From an uncultured Eubacteriales bacterium (GTDB taxonomy: Bacteria; Bacillota; Clostridia; Oscillospirales; Acutalibacteraceae), in the NCBI GenBank assembly GCA_934466515.1, contig CAKSLH010000003.1, positions 246,422-310,421 of the forward strand: a stretch of DNA of 64,000 bases, in the 5' to 3' direction. The notes beneath the pieces are model-generated. The model did not search any database and was not told where the DNA came from. It saw only the letters and a program-made list of their open reading frames with translations. Positions 7,894-15,377 of this stretch are shown in pieces (position 1 is the stretch's first letter; each line of letters opens with the position of its first letter). The translations under genes and the position numbers were made by a program.

Positions 7894-9055
7894 AAAGCTC
7901 TGCCGAAAAAGTTATATTGTTTTCGCTGTCGCATTTGGCATAAATTTTTCCTTTATGGCATTCTGTTATGCTTTTTGCAATCGAAAGTCCTATTCCGAAA
8001 CCGCCGGTTTCACGGCTTCTTGATTTGTCCGCCCTGTAAAATCTTTCAAAAAGCTGTCCGAGCGTTTCGGGGTCAAGCTTTTCGTCTACTTTATTTGTAA
8101 CAGATAAAACCGTTTTCCTCTTTATTCTTTTAAGCGTTACTTCAATCGGTGAATTCAAAGAGGCGTATTTTATCGCATTATCAATAAAAATGGAGCATAA
8201 CTGCCTTATCGCGTATTCATCTCCGCAATAATCAAGGTCTGGCTCAATGAGGGATAATAATGTATGTCCGTTTAAGGATGAAAAATCCTCAAAGGATTTG
8301 ACCGTTTCTCTAAGAGCGTCAGAAATCTTAAATTCCTTCATTTTAAGCGGAGACTGCTCCTCGTCGAGCCGAGAAAGAGCAACAAGGGAATTTACAAGCT
8401 CTTTAAGCTTTTCGTTCTGCGCTTTCGCCTTGTCGATCCATTTGTTTTTGCCCGTTTCCATTTCGAGAACCTTAAGACTTGTCGCGATAACCGTTATCGG
8501 GGTTTTAAGCTCATGTCCTGCGTCGGTTATAAACTGTTTTTGCTTTTCGTATCCTCTTACGACAGGATCAATCGCTCTTCTTGAGCATAAAACAACAATT
8601 ATAAATATTAAAATTATGCAGACAGTCATTGTGGATAATGAAATAATAAGAACCTTTAAAAGTGAGCTTATTTCCATTTGTGCGTCCAAATATACTGCCA
8701 TAAAACCGTTTTCGGTTTTAGTAACTTTAAATTTATAGCCGTTTTTAAATCCGTAGCCAACCCCGTGATTTATGGCGGCTTTTAAATATTCGTCGGTATC
8801 GTTTTGGCTTACTGCCGCAATGTTGTCAAGATTTGAAGAAGTAAGCTTTCCCTCAGTGCCGTATTCCAAAACGAAATATCTCGTCATAAACGGCTTTTCT
8901 CTGTCCTGCCTGTCATCAGGCTTTTGGTCGGGCTTCTTATCGTCGAATACAGGATGGGGAAAAGAGCCGCTGTTGCCGCTGATTGAATCAAGGGTGCGGT
9001 TAAGCTGAGAATTAACCGTGGCAAAGCGAAGCTTTGACGGAAGGGTTTGTTTATA
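7892..9055 (-). pseudogene. Sensor histidine kinase, 5'-truncated remnant
   Basis: The frame encodes most of a sensor kinase: extracytoplasmic segment (ISGNSGSFP, then MTRYFVLEYG), a membrane helix (LIISLSTMTVCIILIFIIVV), the phospho-acceptor box with FITDAGHELKTPITV (His in HELKTP), an N box (IFIDNAIKYAS) and G boxes (FERFYRADKSRSR, GFGIGLSIAKSI). The first membrane helix and N-terminus are missing. The frame stays open from 8888 to 9055 without any start codon, and homology appears to stop near RTLDSISG where repeat-like DNA begins. The ATG at 8887 lies in mid-sensor and has no ribosome site. No response regulator gene adjoins. I infer an inactivated remnant, although an internally started cytoplasmic kinase cannot be excluded. 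Confidence 0.75.
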
Positions 9056-9080
9056 TTAAGTGCCGTCAGGCACAGTGCTT
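9003..9080. repeat. Hairpin-rich intergenic repeat-like sequence
   Basis: Two short hairpins (about 9016-9040 and 9060-9073) lie where the kinase frame loses homology. Their translation (SKLRFATVNSQLN) resembles the read-through products of small dispersed repeats common in clostridial genomes. A copy elsewhere in the window is not clear, so this is a pattern-based call. Confidence 0.35.
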
Positions 9081-9084
9081 AAAA

Positions 9085-9123
9085 TTAAAAAGTCCCACTG
9101 TTTCAAATGAGTGAAACAGTGGG
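9085..9123 (-). terminator. manA terminator
   Basis: A perfect 12-bp stem (9123-9112 and 9105-9094), then a T-rich stretch on the minus strand, 17 bases after the manA stop. Confidence 0.85.
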
Positions 9124-9139
9124 TAAATTTTTTAACCGA

Positions 9140-10096
9140 TTACAGGTGGGAGCAAAGAATAGTTGCGGTTCCGGAAACCGTTACCTTTAAATTTGCGGGA
9201 ATAAAAAGGCTGTCACCTTTTTTAACCGTCATATTTCCGGACGGATAGGACACCGTCGCCTCGCCGTCAAGTACAACAGCTGAAACAAAGCTACCGTCGC
9301 CGTGAATTCCGGCAATTCCGTTAAGCTCTAAAAGCTCTGCGGTAAACTTATCGCATTCAGCAAGAGTTCTTGAAATTCCGAAAGGATACAGCGTTTTTTC
9401 GCCGACATCGCCGTAAGGCACGGACGGCGGAGCCGTAACGGTGACATCTACAGCCTTGTCTATATGAAGCGCACGGGGCTTGCCGTCCGCTCCGAGCCTG
9501 CCGTAGTCCGAAACTCGGTAGGTGGTATTTGAATTCTGCTGAACCTCGGCTATAAGAATTCCGGCTCCAATGGCATGGAGCGTGCCCGATTTAATAAAGA
9601 AAACATCGCCCTTGTGAACATCGACAAAATTGCAGACCTCAGTAAGCGTGTTATCCTTTATTCTCCGTTTGAATTCTACCTTATCAATTGATTTATTAAA
9701 TCCGTAGATAAGCTGAGCGCCCTCTTCACAGTCAACAACATACCACATTTCGGTCTTGCCGTACTCGCCCTCGTTTTTAAGTGCGTATTCATCGTCGGGG
9801 TGAACCTGAACCGAAAGCCTGTCCTTAGCGTCGATAAGCTTTATAAGAAGCGGAAAATAAGGAAAAGCCGCGGCTTTTTCGCCTAAAGCGTCCTTGCCTA
9901 AGACTTCAAGCGCCTCACTTAAGGTCTTTCCCGCAAGATATCCGTTTTTAACAATGCTTTCGCCGTCCTTATGGCAGGATAAAACCCACGCCTCGGCAGC
10001 CTTGTCAAGCTTGGTTTCATATCCGAATTCATCTATAAGTCTTCTTCCGCCCCATAAATAGTCTTTTATCGGAGCTTTAAGTAAAAGAGGATACAT
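9140..10096 (-). CDS. manA: Mannose-6-phosphate isomerase, type I
   Basis: A 318-residue cupin-fold Zn enzyme that interconverts fructose-6-phosphate and mannose-6-phosphate. It has the opening PLLLKAPIKDYLWGGRRL, the Zn-ligand motif VQVHPDDEYA, EMWYVV and LHAIGAGILIAEVQQNSN. Short (Firmicutes-type) length is normal. I choose ATG 10096, which has ggag nine bases upstream; ATG 10111 is possible but lacks a ribosome site. It is not in an operon with sugar genes here. Confidence 0.93.
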   Translation of the reverse strand: MYPLLLKAPIKDYLWGGRRLIDEFGYETKLDKAAEAWVLSCHKDGESIVKNGYLAGKTLSEALEVLGKDALGEKAAAFPYFPLLIKLIDAKDRLSVQVHPDDEYALKNEGEYGKTEMWYVVDCEEGAQLIYGFNKSIDKVEFKRRIKDNTLTEVCNFVDVHKGDVFFIKSGTLHAIGAGILIAEVQQNSNTTYRVSDYGRLGADGKPRALHIDKAVDVTVTAPPSVPYGDVGEKTLYPFGISRTLAECDKFTAELLELNGIAGIHGDGSFVSAVVLDGEATVSYPSGNMTVKKGDSLFIPANLKVTVSGTATILCSHL

Positions 10097-10140
10097 AACA
10101 ATCATCTCCATACAAATTTTATCATATTATATCCTGATTT

Positions 10141-10536
10141 TCAAGCACCCTTATAGTAATTTACCGCTTTAGCCATAAAATCCTGCGTTACACCGAAATA
10201 TTCCGCAAGGGAATAAATGTTGTCATAACCCGAGGAAAGCGCCGCGTTGAACTTCTTTTCGGGGACAAGCTTTTTTATTGCCCAAAGATTTGCATGTCTT
10301 TCATGCTTTTCCCTGATATCAAGCTTTGAATAAATGTTATAAAAGCTGTAGGTTGCACAGTGCCCCAGCTCGTGAGCCAGACACACCTTTTCGTCAGCGC
10401 CTGAAATCTTTTTATCCAGCGCTATATACATTGATTTGCCGCTTTTAAGCGAAACAGAACGGGTCAGAGGCAGGGGATATCTGTCAACAGGAATTCCCTT
10501 GCGCTCGGCAATTCTGTAAAGCCTAATTGTTTCCAT
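10141..10536 (-). CDS. ImmA/IrrE family metallopeptidase
   Basis: A 131-residue Zn protease with the HEXXH motif in CLAHELGHC and the downstream acidic ligand region KHERHANLWAIKKLVP, as in ImmA of ICEBs1 and IrrE (PprI) of Deinococcus. These proteases inactivate a partner XRE repressor after DNA damage (ImmR, DdrO). The gene overlaps the end of the XRE repressor gene by 14 bases, so the two are translated together. The pair faces a divergent operon with a Y-family polymerase. Activation may need a signal not encoded here. Cleavage of the partner is inferred from family and context. Confidence 0.9.
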   Translation of the reverse strand: METIRLYRIAERKGIPVDRYPLPLTRSVSLKSGKSMYIALDKKISGADEKVCLAHELGHCATYSFYNIYSKLDIREKHERHANLWAIKKLVPEKKFNAALSSGYDNIYSLAEYFGVTQDFMAKAVNYYKGA

Positions 10537-10855
10537 TATACCTCTCCTTTATATATTCGGCATATCTTTTTACTTCATTCCACATTTCGTCGGTCACCTC
10601 TGTTTCGCCGCCGAAAAGAGCGACCTTAACCGCATTGTCGTCCGCGCCCGAGTTTTCTTTTCCCGATATAAAATCTACGCTGACATTAAAATAATCCGCA
10701 ATTTTACTTAATGTACCGAAAGAAAGCGTTTTTGTTCTTCCGCATTTTAAATCGGAAAGAGAAGCCCGCGGAATATCGCACTCCTTGCAAAGAGCAGTGA
10801 CATTGATATTATTTTTCTTGCAGAGAGCTTCGATTCTGTCGTAAATGATTGCCAT
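10523..10855 (-). CDS. XRE family repressor (partner of ImmA-like protease)
   Basis: A 110-residue protein with an N-terminal helix-turn-helix (about 1-65: RIEALCKKNNINVTALCKECDIPRA is the region of helices 1-3, then LSKIADYFNVSVDFISG) and a short C-terminal region (66-110) that would carry dimerisation and the cleavage site. Size and layout resemble DdrO and ImmR. The start ATG at 10855 has aaagggg upstream. Three regularly spaced palindromes just upstream are its probable operators; the nearest (10878-10895) lies 23 bases before its own start, consistent with autorepression. Confidence 0.88.
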   Translation of the reverse strand: MAIIYDRIEALCKKNNINVTALCKECDIPRASLSDLKCGRTKTLSFGTLSKIADYFNVSVDFISGKENSGADDNAVKVALFGGETEVTDEMWNEVKRYAEYIKERYNGNN

Positions 10856-10877
10856 AATTTTATCCCCTTTAAATAAA

Positions 10878-10998
10878 ATTATGAAAAATCATAATTTTAC
10901 TCTTGACATTTACGAAAAACCGTAATATAATAAGTTTGCATTACGGAAAATCGTAATTAGTTTATTGCAAGTACTATTATATTACATATTTCCGTAAA
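10878..10998. promoter_or_regulatory. Operator array for the XRE repressor
   Basis: Three 18-bp palindromes share the form ATTACG-6-CGTAAT: 10878-10895 (ATTATG...CATAAT), 10909-10926 (TTTACG...CGTAAT) and 10940-10957 (ATTACG...CGTAAT). Their start points are exactly 31 bp apart, about three helical turns, so they face the same side of the helix. A weaker fourth copy (ATTACA...CGTAAA) lies at 10981-10998, 41 bp from the third, about four turns. Confidence 0.85.
10903..10931 (+). promoter_or_regulatory. Consensus promoter of the polymerase operon
   Basis: TTGACA (10903-10908), 17 bases and TATAAT (10926-10931), a perfect sigma-A promoter. The second operator fills the spacer and the third covers the expected start near 10938, so repressor binding should shut it off tightly. 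Confidence 0.9.
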
Positions 10999-11028
10999 AG
11001 TCAAGAATTATAAAAGGAGAATAAAGGA

Positions 11029-11322
11029 ATGTACAATTGTCAGGACAGTGAAAAAAATGTTTTGCACTGCAGATATTGCGGAGCAAGACTAAAAGAGGGC
11101 AGAACGGAATACTGTAACGATTTTTGCCGTAGGGCGGGTCAGTATCTGTGGCAGAAGCAGCAACGCAGGAGAAGAAAGTGGCTTAACAGTCCCCTTTCGC
11201 ATATCGTTGCGAGGGTTGAGGATTATAACAGGGAAAATAAGACCTCTTATTCCTACGGCTATTTTGTCGCTTACATATTGCCTAAGCTTATAAAGGGAGG
11301 AAAGCTTGCAGATGAATTTTAG
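11029..11322 (+). CDS. Small zinc-ribbon protein of unknown function
   Basis: A 97-residue basic protein, first gene of the repressed operon, with aaaggag upstream. Four cysteines in CRYCG and YCNDFC form a probable zinc ribbon (about residues 14-33), followed by a basic stretch (QKQQRRRRKW) and a C-terminal domain with VEDYNRENKTSYSYGYFVA. Similar combinations occur in small phage proteins. Its coexpression with a translesion polymerase suggests a DNA-linked or accessory role, but I do not recognise a characterised family. Confidence 0.7.
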   Translation: MYNCQDSEKNVLHCRYCGARLKEGRTEYCNDFCRRAGQYLWQKQQRRRRKWLNSPLSHIVARVEDYNRENKTSYSYGYFVAYILPKLIKGGKLADEF

Positions 11323-11647
11323 CAGCTACGATAATTTTGAAGAAAAAAGAAATTTTTTAAGACAGTACAGATTTATGCTTTCAAAAATAAGGCGTCTTAA
11401 AAGCATGCTTGAAATTTCTCCCGAGAATGCGGAAAAATATAAAAAGGATATTGCCGAAACGATAAAAAAACGCGATTTTATAGAGGATAGGATTGATTCG
11501 GTAGACGGAAGTCTCCTCACGGAAATCTTAAGCGAAAAATATATCTGCGGAAAGAGCCTTGAAGAAATTGCGCTCGGTCTTTCCTACAGTAAAAGACAAA
11601 TCGAAAGACTTCATTTAAAAGCGCTTGAAAAGCTGGTTACGGTTTGA
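11312..11647 (+). CDS. Phage-type sigma-region-4-like small regulator
   Basis: A 111-residue protein overlapping the previous gene by 11 bases. A helical N-terminus (about 1-60, SKIRRLKSMLEISPENAEKY) likely forms a coiled coil. The C-terminus (about 70-108) is a helix-turn-helix of sigma-70 region 4 type (KSLEEIALGLSYSKRQIERLH). It resembles small phage transcription factors such as the DUF1492/ArpU types. The start is taken at ATG 11312 behind gggagg; a TTG at 11306 is the alternative. Its target is unknown; it may regulate the same operon or a phage-derived regulon. Confidence 0.65.
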   Translation: MNFSSYDNFEEKRNFLRQYRFMLSKIRRLKSMLEISPENAEKYKKDIAETIKKRDFIEDRIDSVDGSLLTEILSEKYICGKSLEEIALGLSYSKRQIERLHLKALEKLVTV

Positions 11648-11681
11648 TAAAATAAAATATATAAAGTAAGGAGGGATACCG

Positions 11682-12872
11682 ATGGCTGACAGAGTGGTAC
11701 TGCACTGTGATTTAAATAACTTTTTTGCGTCGGTAACTCTTCTTTCAAACGCAACGCTTTATAATATGCCCGTAGCGGTCTGCGGAAATGAAAAGGAAAG
11801 GCACGGAATAGTTCTTGCAAAAAATGAAATTGCAAAGTCTTACGGGGTTAAAACCGCCGAAACTATACGGGACGCAAAAAGAAAATGCCCCGAGCTTGTC
11901 TGCCTGCCGCCCGATTATAAGCAGTATAAAAAGTATTCGGCTGCCGCAAGAAAGATTTATGAGCGGTATACCGATATGATAGAGCCGTTCGGTATTGACG
12001 AATGCTGGCTTGATGTAACCGGCAGTATAAGAATTTTCGGAAGCGGTGAGGAAATCGCCGAGAAAATCAGATGCTCAATTAAAAATGAGCTTAAAATAAC
12101 GGTATCAATAGGGGTGAGCTTTAATAAGGCTTTCGCCAAACTCGGCTCAGATATGAAAAAGCCCGACGGGATAACCGTTATCTCAAAGGAAAATTTCAAA
12201 TCAAAGGTCTGGCCGCTTCCCGCAAAGGATTTGCTTTATGTGGGAAGAAGCACCGACGAAAGGCTTAAATCATCCGGGATTTTTACGATAGGCGATGTCG
12301 CAAACTGCGATACGGCACTGCTTTCGCATCTTTTAGGCAAAAACGGCGAACAGCTTAAAAGGTATGCAATGGGTCTTGACTCTTCTCCTGTTGCCGACTC
12401 AAACGCCTTAAGAATACCTAAAAGCATCGGAAGATCCGTAACCTTAGATCATGATATAGACTCTTATGAAGAGGTTAGGAAAATATTTCTTATTTTAAGC
12501 GAAGAAATAACCGAAAATATGAGGAATTTGAAGCTTGCCGCATTCGGATTTCAGATTCATTTAAGAGATACTTCTCTTAGGGTTAAGGAATATTCCGCAA
12601 CCCTGAGCGCCCCGATTACTTCATCGTTACAGCTTTCAAAAAAAGGCTTTGAGCTTTTTAAAAGGAATTATTCTTTTCTTACTCCCTTAAGGTCTGTAGG
12701 AATAAGGGCGATAAATCTTAAGGATAAGGATACATATTTTCAGCAAAGCTTTTTTGATTTGCAGTCAGAGTTGGAAAATGAAGAAAAAATCGAGCAGTCG
12801 ATTATAAATTTAAGGGATAAATTCGGGGAAAGCAGCGTTAAAAGAGCGAGCACAATAGAAAAGCAAAAGTAA
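11682..12872 (+). CDS. dinB: Y-family translesion DNA polymerase (DinB/UmuC type)
   Basis: A 396-residue error-prone polymerase. The catalytic opening is HCDLNNFFAS (Asp10, aromatic steric gate Phe14/Phe15), the second metal motif is GIDECWLDVT (about 103-112), and SIGVSFNKAFAKLGSDMKKPDG follows. The thumb/helix-hairpin region has DLLYVGRSTDERLKSSGIFTIGD in two parts, and the little-finger domain ends in a possible sliding-clamp motif QQSFFDL near residue 354. It follows aaggagg by normal spacing and is last in an operon controlled by the XRE operators, not by a visible LexA box. This points to damage-induced synthesis past lesions under an unusual switch. Confidence 0.93.
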   Translation: MADRVVLHCDLNNFFASVTLLSNATLYNMPVAVCGNEKERHGIVLAKNEIAKSYGVKTAETIRDAKRKCPELVCLPPDYKQYKKYSAAARKIYERYTDMIEPFGIDECWLDVTGSIRIFGSGEEIAEKIRCSIKNELKITVSIGVSFNKAFAKLGSDMKKPDGITVISKENFKSKVWPLPAKDLLYVGRSTDERLKSSGIFTIGDVANCDTALLSHLLGKNGEQLKRYAMGLDSSPVADSNALRIPKSIGRSVTLDHDIDSYEEVRKIFLILSEEITENMRNLKLAAFGFQIHLRDTSLRVKEYSATLSAPITSSLQLSKKGFELFKRNYSFLTPLRSVGIRAINLKDKDTYFQQSFFDLQSELENEEKIEQSIINLRDKFGESSVKRASTIEKQK

Positions 12873-12877
12873 TTTTC

Positions 12878-12906
12878 TTGTATTTGTAATAATTATAGTG
12901 TATAAT
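12878..12906 (+). promoter_or_regulatory. Promoter of the site-2 protease/scpAB group
   Basis: TTGTAT (12878-12883), 17 bases and TATAAT (12901-12906), just after dinB. Confidence 0.75.
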
Positions 12907-12939
12907 ATAATATTATAATTATTTTTAAGAGGTGTAGTT

Positions 12940-13596
12940 ATGCTCAGCCTTTTAAGACAGGGAAGCATGGATAGAATAATAGTTTATCTTATGTCCTCCG
13001 TAATCACTGTTTTTTTGACTTTGCCTATACATGAATTTGCCCACGGCTTTGTCGCTTCGAAATTAGGCGACCCCACGCCGAAATATCAGGGACGGCTGAC
13101 GCTCAATCCCTTTGCGCATCTTGACCTTATCGGGTCTCTTGCAATTGTGTTTTTCGGCTTCGGTTGGGCAAAGCCTGTTCAGATAAACGCAAGATATTTT
13201 AAAAATCCAAAGCGCGGCATGGCGCTGACTGCTCTTGCAGGCCCTTTGGCAAACCTTTTGGTTTCTTTTATCGCAGTATTTTTCTGCGCGCTTATCCCGC
13301 ATATTTTGCCTGTTTCTGCGGCAATGATTTATGCGGTGCTGTTTTTCAGGTATATCGCAACGATAAATGTCTATCTTGCGGTGTTTAACCTTATTCCCGT
13401 TCCTCCGCTGGACGGGTCGAGGGTATTGTTTGCGTTTTTGCCGAGCGGAGCATATTTTAAAATAATGCAGTATGAAAGATATATTTATTTCGGTCTTTTG
13501 CTGCTTATGTTTACAGGTGTTTTAAGCTATCCCATAAGTGCTCTTTCAAATCTTATATTAAACGGAATGAGCGCCTTTTGGTCACTGATTTTTTAA
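12940..13596 (+). CDS. Site-2 protease family membrane metallopeptidase
   Basis: A 218-residue M50-type intramembrane protease. The HEFAHGF motif (HExxH) lies in the first long helix region, followed by GDPTPKYQGRLTLNPFAHLD, GFGWAKPV and the third-ligand motif NLIPVPPLDGSR. No PDZ domain is present, as in the short YwhC-like group. It precedes scpA by 17 bases, the order usual in Clostridia. Its substrate is not known. Confidence 0.92.
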   Translation: MLSLLRQGSMDRIIVYLMSSVITVFLTLPIHEFAHGFVASKLGDPTPKYQGRLTLNPFAHLDLIGSLAIVFFGFGWAKPVQINARYFKNPKRGMALTALAGPLANLLVSFIAVFFCALIPHILPVSAAMIYAVLFFRYIATINVYLAVFNLIPVPPLDGSRVLFAFLPSGAYFKIMQYERYIYFGLLLLMFTGVLSYPISALSNLILNGMSAFWSLIF

Positions 13597-13613
13597 AAAA
13601 CGGAGTTTAAATA

Positions 13614-14333
13614 ATGGAAGAACAACCGCTTTTCAGGCTGGATAATTTTGAAGGCCCGTTAGATATGCTGTTAAAGCTGATATCTAAAAACAAATTGAAT
13701 ATTTATGATATCAAGCTTTCTGTTCTTATAGAGCAGTATCTTCAGCAGATTGAGGTCTTTAAAGCGCAGGAAATGGATATTTCAAGCGAATTTCTAGAAA
13801 TGGCTTCAAGGCTTATCTATATTAAGACCGTAAGTCTTCTGCCTAAGCACGAGGAAATCGAAAGGCTCAAAGAGGAACTTACAGGCGAGTTGCTTGAATA
13901 TCAGATGTGTCAGGAAATGGCAGGAAAGCTTGCTCTTATGACAGGTGGCTTTGATAATTTCATAAAAAAGCCCGAGCCCTTTGAGGCGGACAAAAAATAT
14001 GTGCTTAATCATCCGTCCTCGGTTTTGTTTGACGCTTATCAGGAGGCTGTCGGCAGGGGACAGAGGAGACTTCCGCCTCCGGTTACTCCTTTTACCAAAA
14101 TCGTTGCGAAAAAGATAGTAGCCGTTTCGACAAAAATCGTTTTCGTTATGCGAAAGCTTATAAAGGGAGGGACAAGCAAGCTTTCAAAGCTTTATATGTC
14201 CGCCCATGATAAATCCGAGCTTGTCGCAACCTTTCTTGCGGTGCTTGAGCTTTGCAAGGTAAACCGCATAAGCATTGATGGAGACGGAGAAAGCGCGCAG
14301 ATTAAATTAAATAAGGAGCATAAAGCCAAATGA
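13614..14333 (+). CDS. scpA: Segregation and condensation protein A
   Basis: A 239-residue kleisin. The opening LDNFEGPLDMLLKLISKNKLNIYDI is typical (read as two parts around LDMLL), followed by the helical segment EFLEMASRLIYIKTVSLLP and a C-terminal winged helix (about 165-235) with VATFLAVLELCKVNRISI. It bridges SMC heads with ScpB for chromosome compaction and segregation. It overlaps scpB by four bases (ATGA), so they are translationally coupled. Confidence 0.95.
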   Translation: MEEQPLFRLDNFEGPLDMLLKLISKNKLNIYDIKLSVLIEQYLQQIEVFKAQEMDISSEFLEMASRLIYIKTVSLLPKHEEIERLKEELTGELLEYQMCQEMAGKLALMTGGFDNFIKKPEPFEADKKYVLNHPSSVLFDAYQEAVGRGQRRLPPPVTPFTKIVAKKIVAVSTKIVFVMRKLIKGGTSKLSKLYMSAHDKSELVATFLAVLELCKVNRISIDGDGESAQIKLNKEHKAK

Positions 14334-14905
14334 ATAAAGAACAGCTGCTTAGCGCTATGGAAGCCGTTTTGTTTGCTTCGGGAGACCCTGTAAGTATAGA
14401 CAGGCTGTCTCAGGTATTTGAAATCAGCCCCGAAAAGGTCGAAGCTACCGCCTCGGCGCTTGAAAAAAAGCTTGAGGATAATAAAAGCGGCATAAAGCTT
14501 ATAAGACTAGAAAATAAATACCAGCTTGCCACAAGAAATGAGTTTGCGGAATATATTAAAAAAGCTTTCGATATAAAGCGCAAAACTCCGCTGTCTCCTG
14601 CGGCATTGGAGGTTTTAGCGGTTATCGCTTATAATCAGCCCGTAACCCGTTCATTTGTCGAGCAGGTAAGAGGTGTTGACTGCTCGGGAGTTATAACAAC
14701 GCTTATTGAAAAGGAGCTTATTGAGGAGCGCGGAAGACTTGAGCTTCCCGGAAAGCCCCTGCTTTACGGAACAACGGATAACTTTTTAAGATGCTTCTCG
14801 ATTTCGGATTTAAGCGAGCTGCCGCCGCTTCCTAAGGATAATGTACAGCCTGCTGATATGGGCGAACAGCTTGTTATCGAAGAAACTCAGCAAGCGGAAG
14901 AATAA
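14330..14905 (+). CDS. scpB: Segregation and condensation protein B
   Basis: A 191-residue protein with two winged-helix domains. It begins AMEAVLFASGDPVSI and has AALEVLAVIAYNQPVTRSFVE-like family core and IRGVDCSG-like VRGVDCSGVITTL, then GRLELPGKPLLYGTT. It works as a dimer with ScpA and SMC. The acidic tail (VIEETQQAEE) is normal. Confidence 0.95.
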   Translation: MNKEQLLSAMEAVLFASGDPVSIDRLSQVFEISPEKVEATASALEKKLEDNKSGIKLIRLENKYQLATRNEFAEYIKKAFDIKRKTPLSPAALEVLAVIAYNQPVTRSFVEQVRGVDCSGVITTLIEKELIEERGRLELPGKPLLYGTTDNFLRCFSISDLSELPPLPKDNVQPADMGEQLVIEETQQAEE

Positions 14906-14920
14906 AGAAAGGAAAAAGCT

Positions 14921-15325
14921 ATGAGTGAGGGTAATATTCAGGGCATAATGGATGTCACTTTAGAAAAGCTCCGCGCTATGGTGGACGCGGATACTATAAT
15001 CGGCACGCCTGTAAAAGCCGATAATTTCACCCTGATTCCTGTTTCGAAGGTGTCCTTCGGACTTGCAACCGGCGGAAGCGATTTTCCGTCAAAAAGCGGA
15101 GCGCAGATGTTCGGCGGCGGAAGCGGAGCGGGAGCCTCGGTGGTTCCGGTTGCGTTCATTGCGATAAACGGAGACGATATCAAAATGCTCCCTGTTTATA
15201 ATGATCTTAATACCTTTGACAAAGCGATAAATATGATGCCCGACCTGATAGAAAAGGCAAAGGGACTTTTTAAGAGACAGGAAATCCGTTTCGATGAGGA
15301 CGGAAATGTTATAAGCGAGGGCTGA
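14921..15325 (+). CDS. ytfJ: Sporulation protein YtfJ (GerW family)
   Basis: A 134-residue protein with GTPVKADNFTLIPVSKVSFG and the glycine-rich FGGGSGAGASVVPVAFI typical of GerW/YtfJ. In Bacillus it is a forespore protein needed for normal germination. Its presence in the scpB-dacF interval is the common Clostridia order. It suggests that this lineage retains, or recently had, sporulation ability; one gene alone does not prove it. Confidence 0.92.
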   Translation: MSEGNIQGIMDVTLEKLRAMVDADTIIGTPVKADNFTLIPVSKVSFGLATGGSDFPSKSGAQMFGGGSGAGASVVPVAFIAINGDDIKMLPVYNDLNTFDKAINMMPDLIEKAKGLFKRQEIRFDEDGNVISEG

Positions 15326-15377
15326 AATCCCGTTATAATTAGATTAAAAGCGGAATAAACTTTATACGGTGATATAA

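Noticed and set aside
9140..10111. manA as part of the glycan or rfb operon
   Set aside because: It is on the opposite strand, isolated by a terminator and far from both loci.
10141..12872. Reading the repressor/protease/polymerase group as an intact prophage
   Set aside because: No integrase, packaging or structural genes are near, and housekeeping genes lie on both sides. A phage-derived, domesticated module is still possible.
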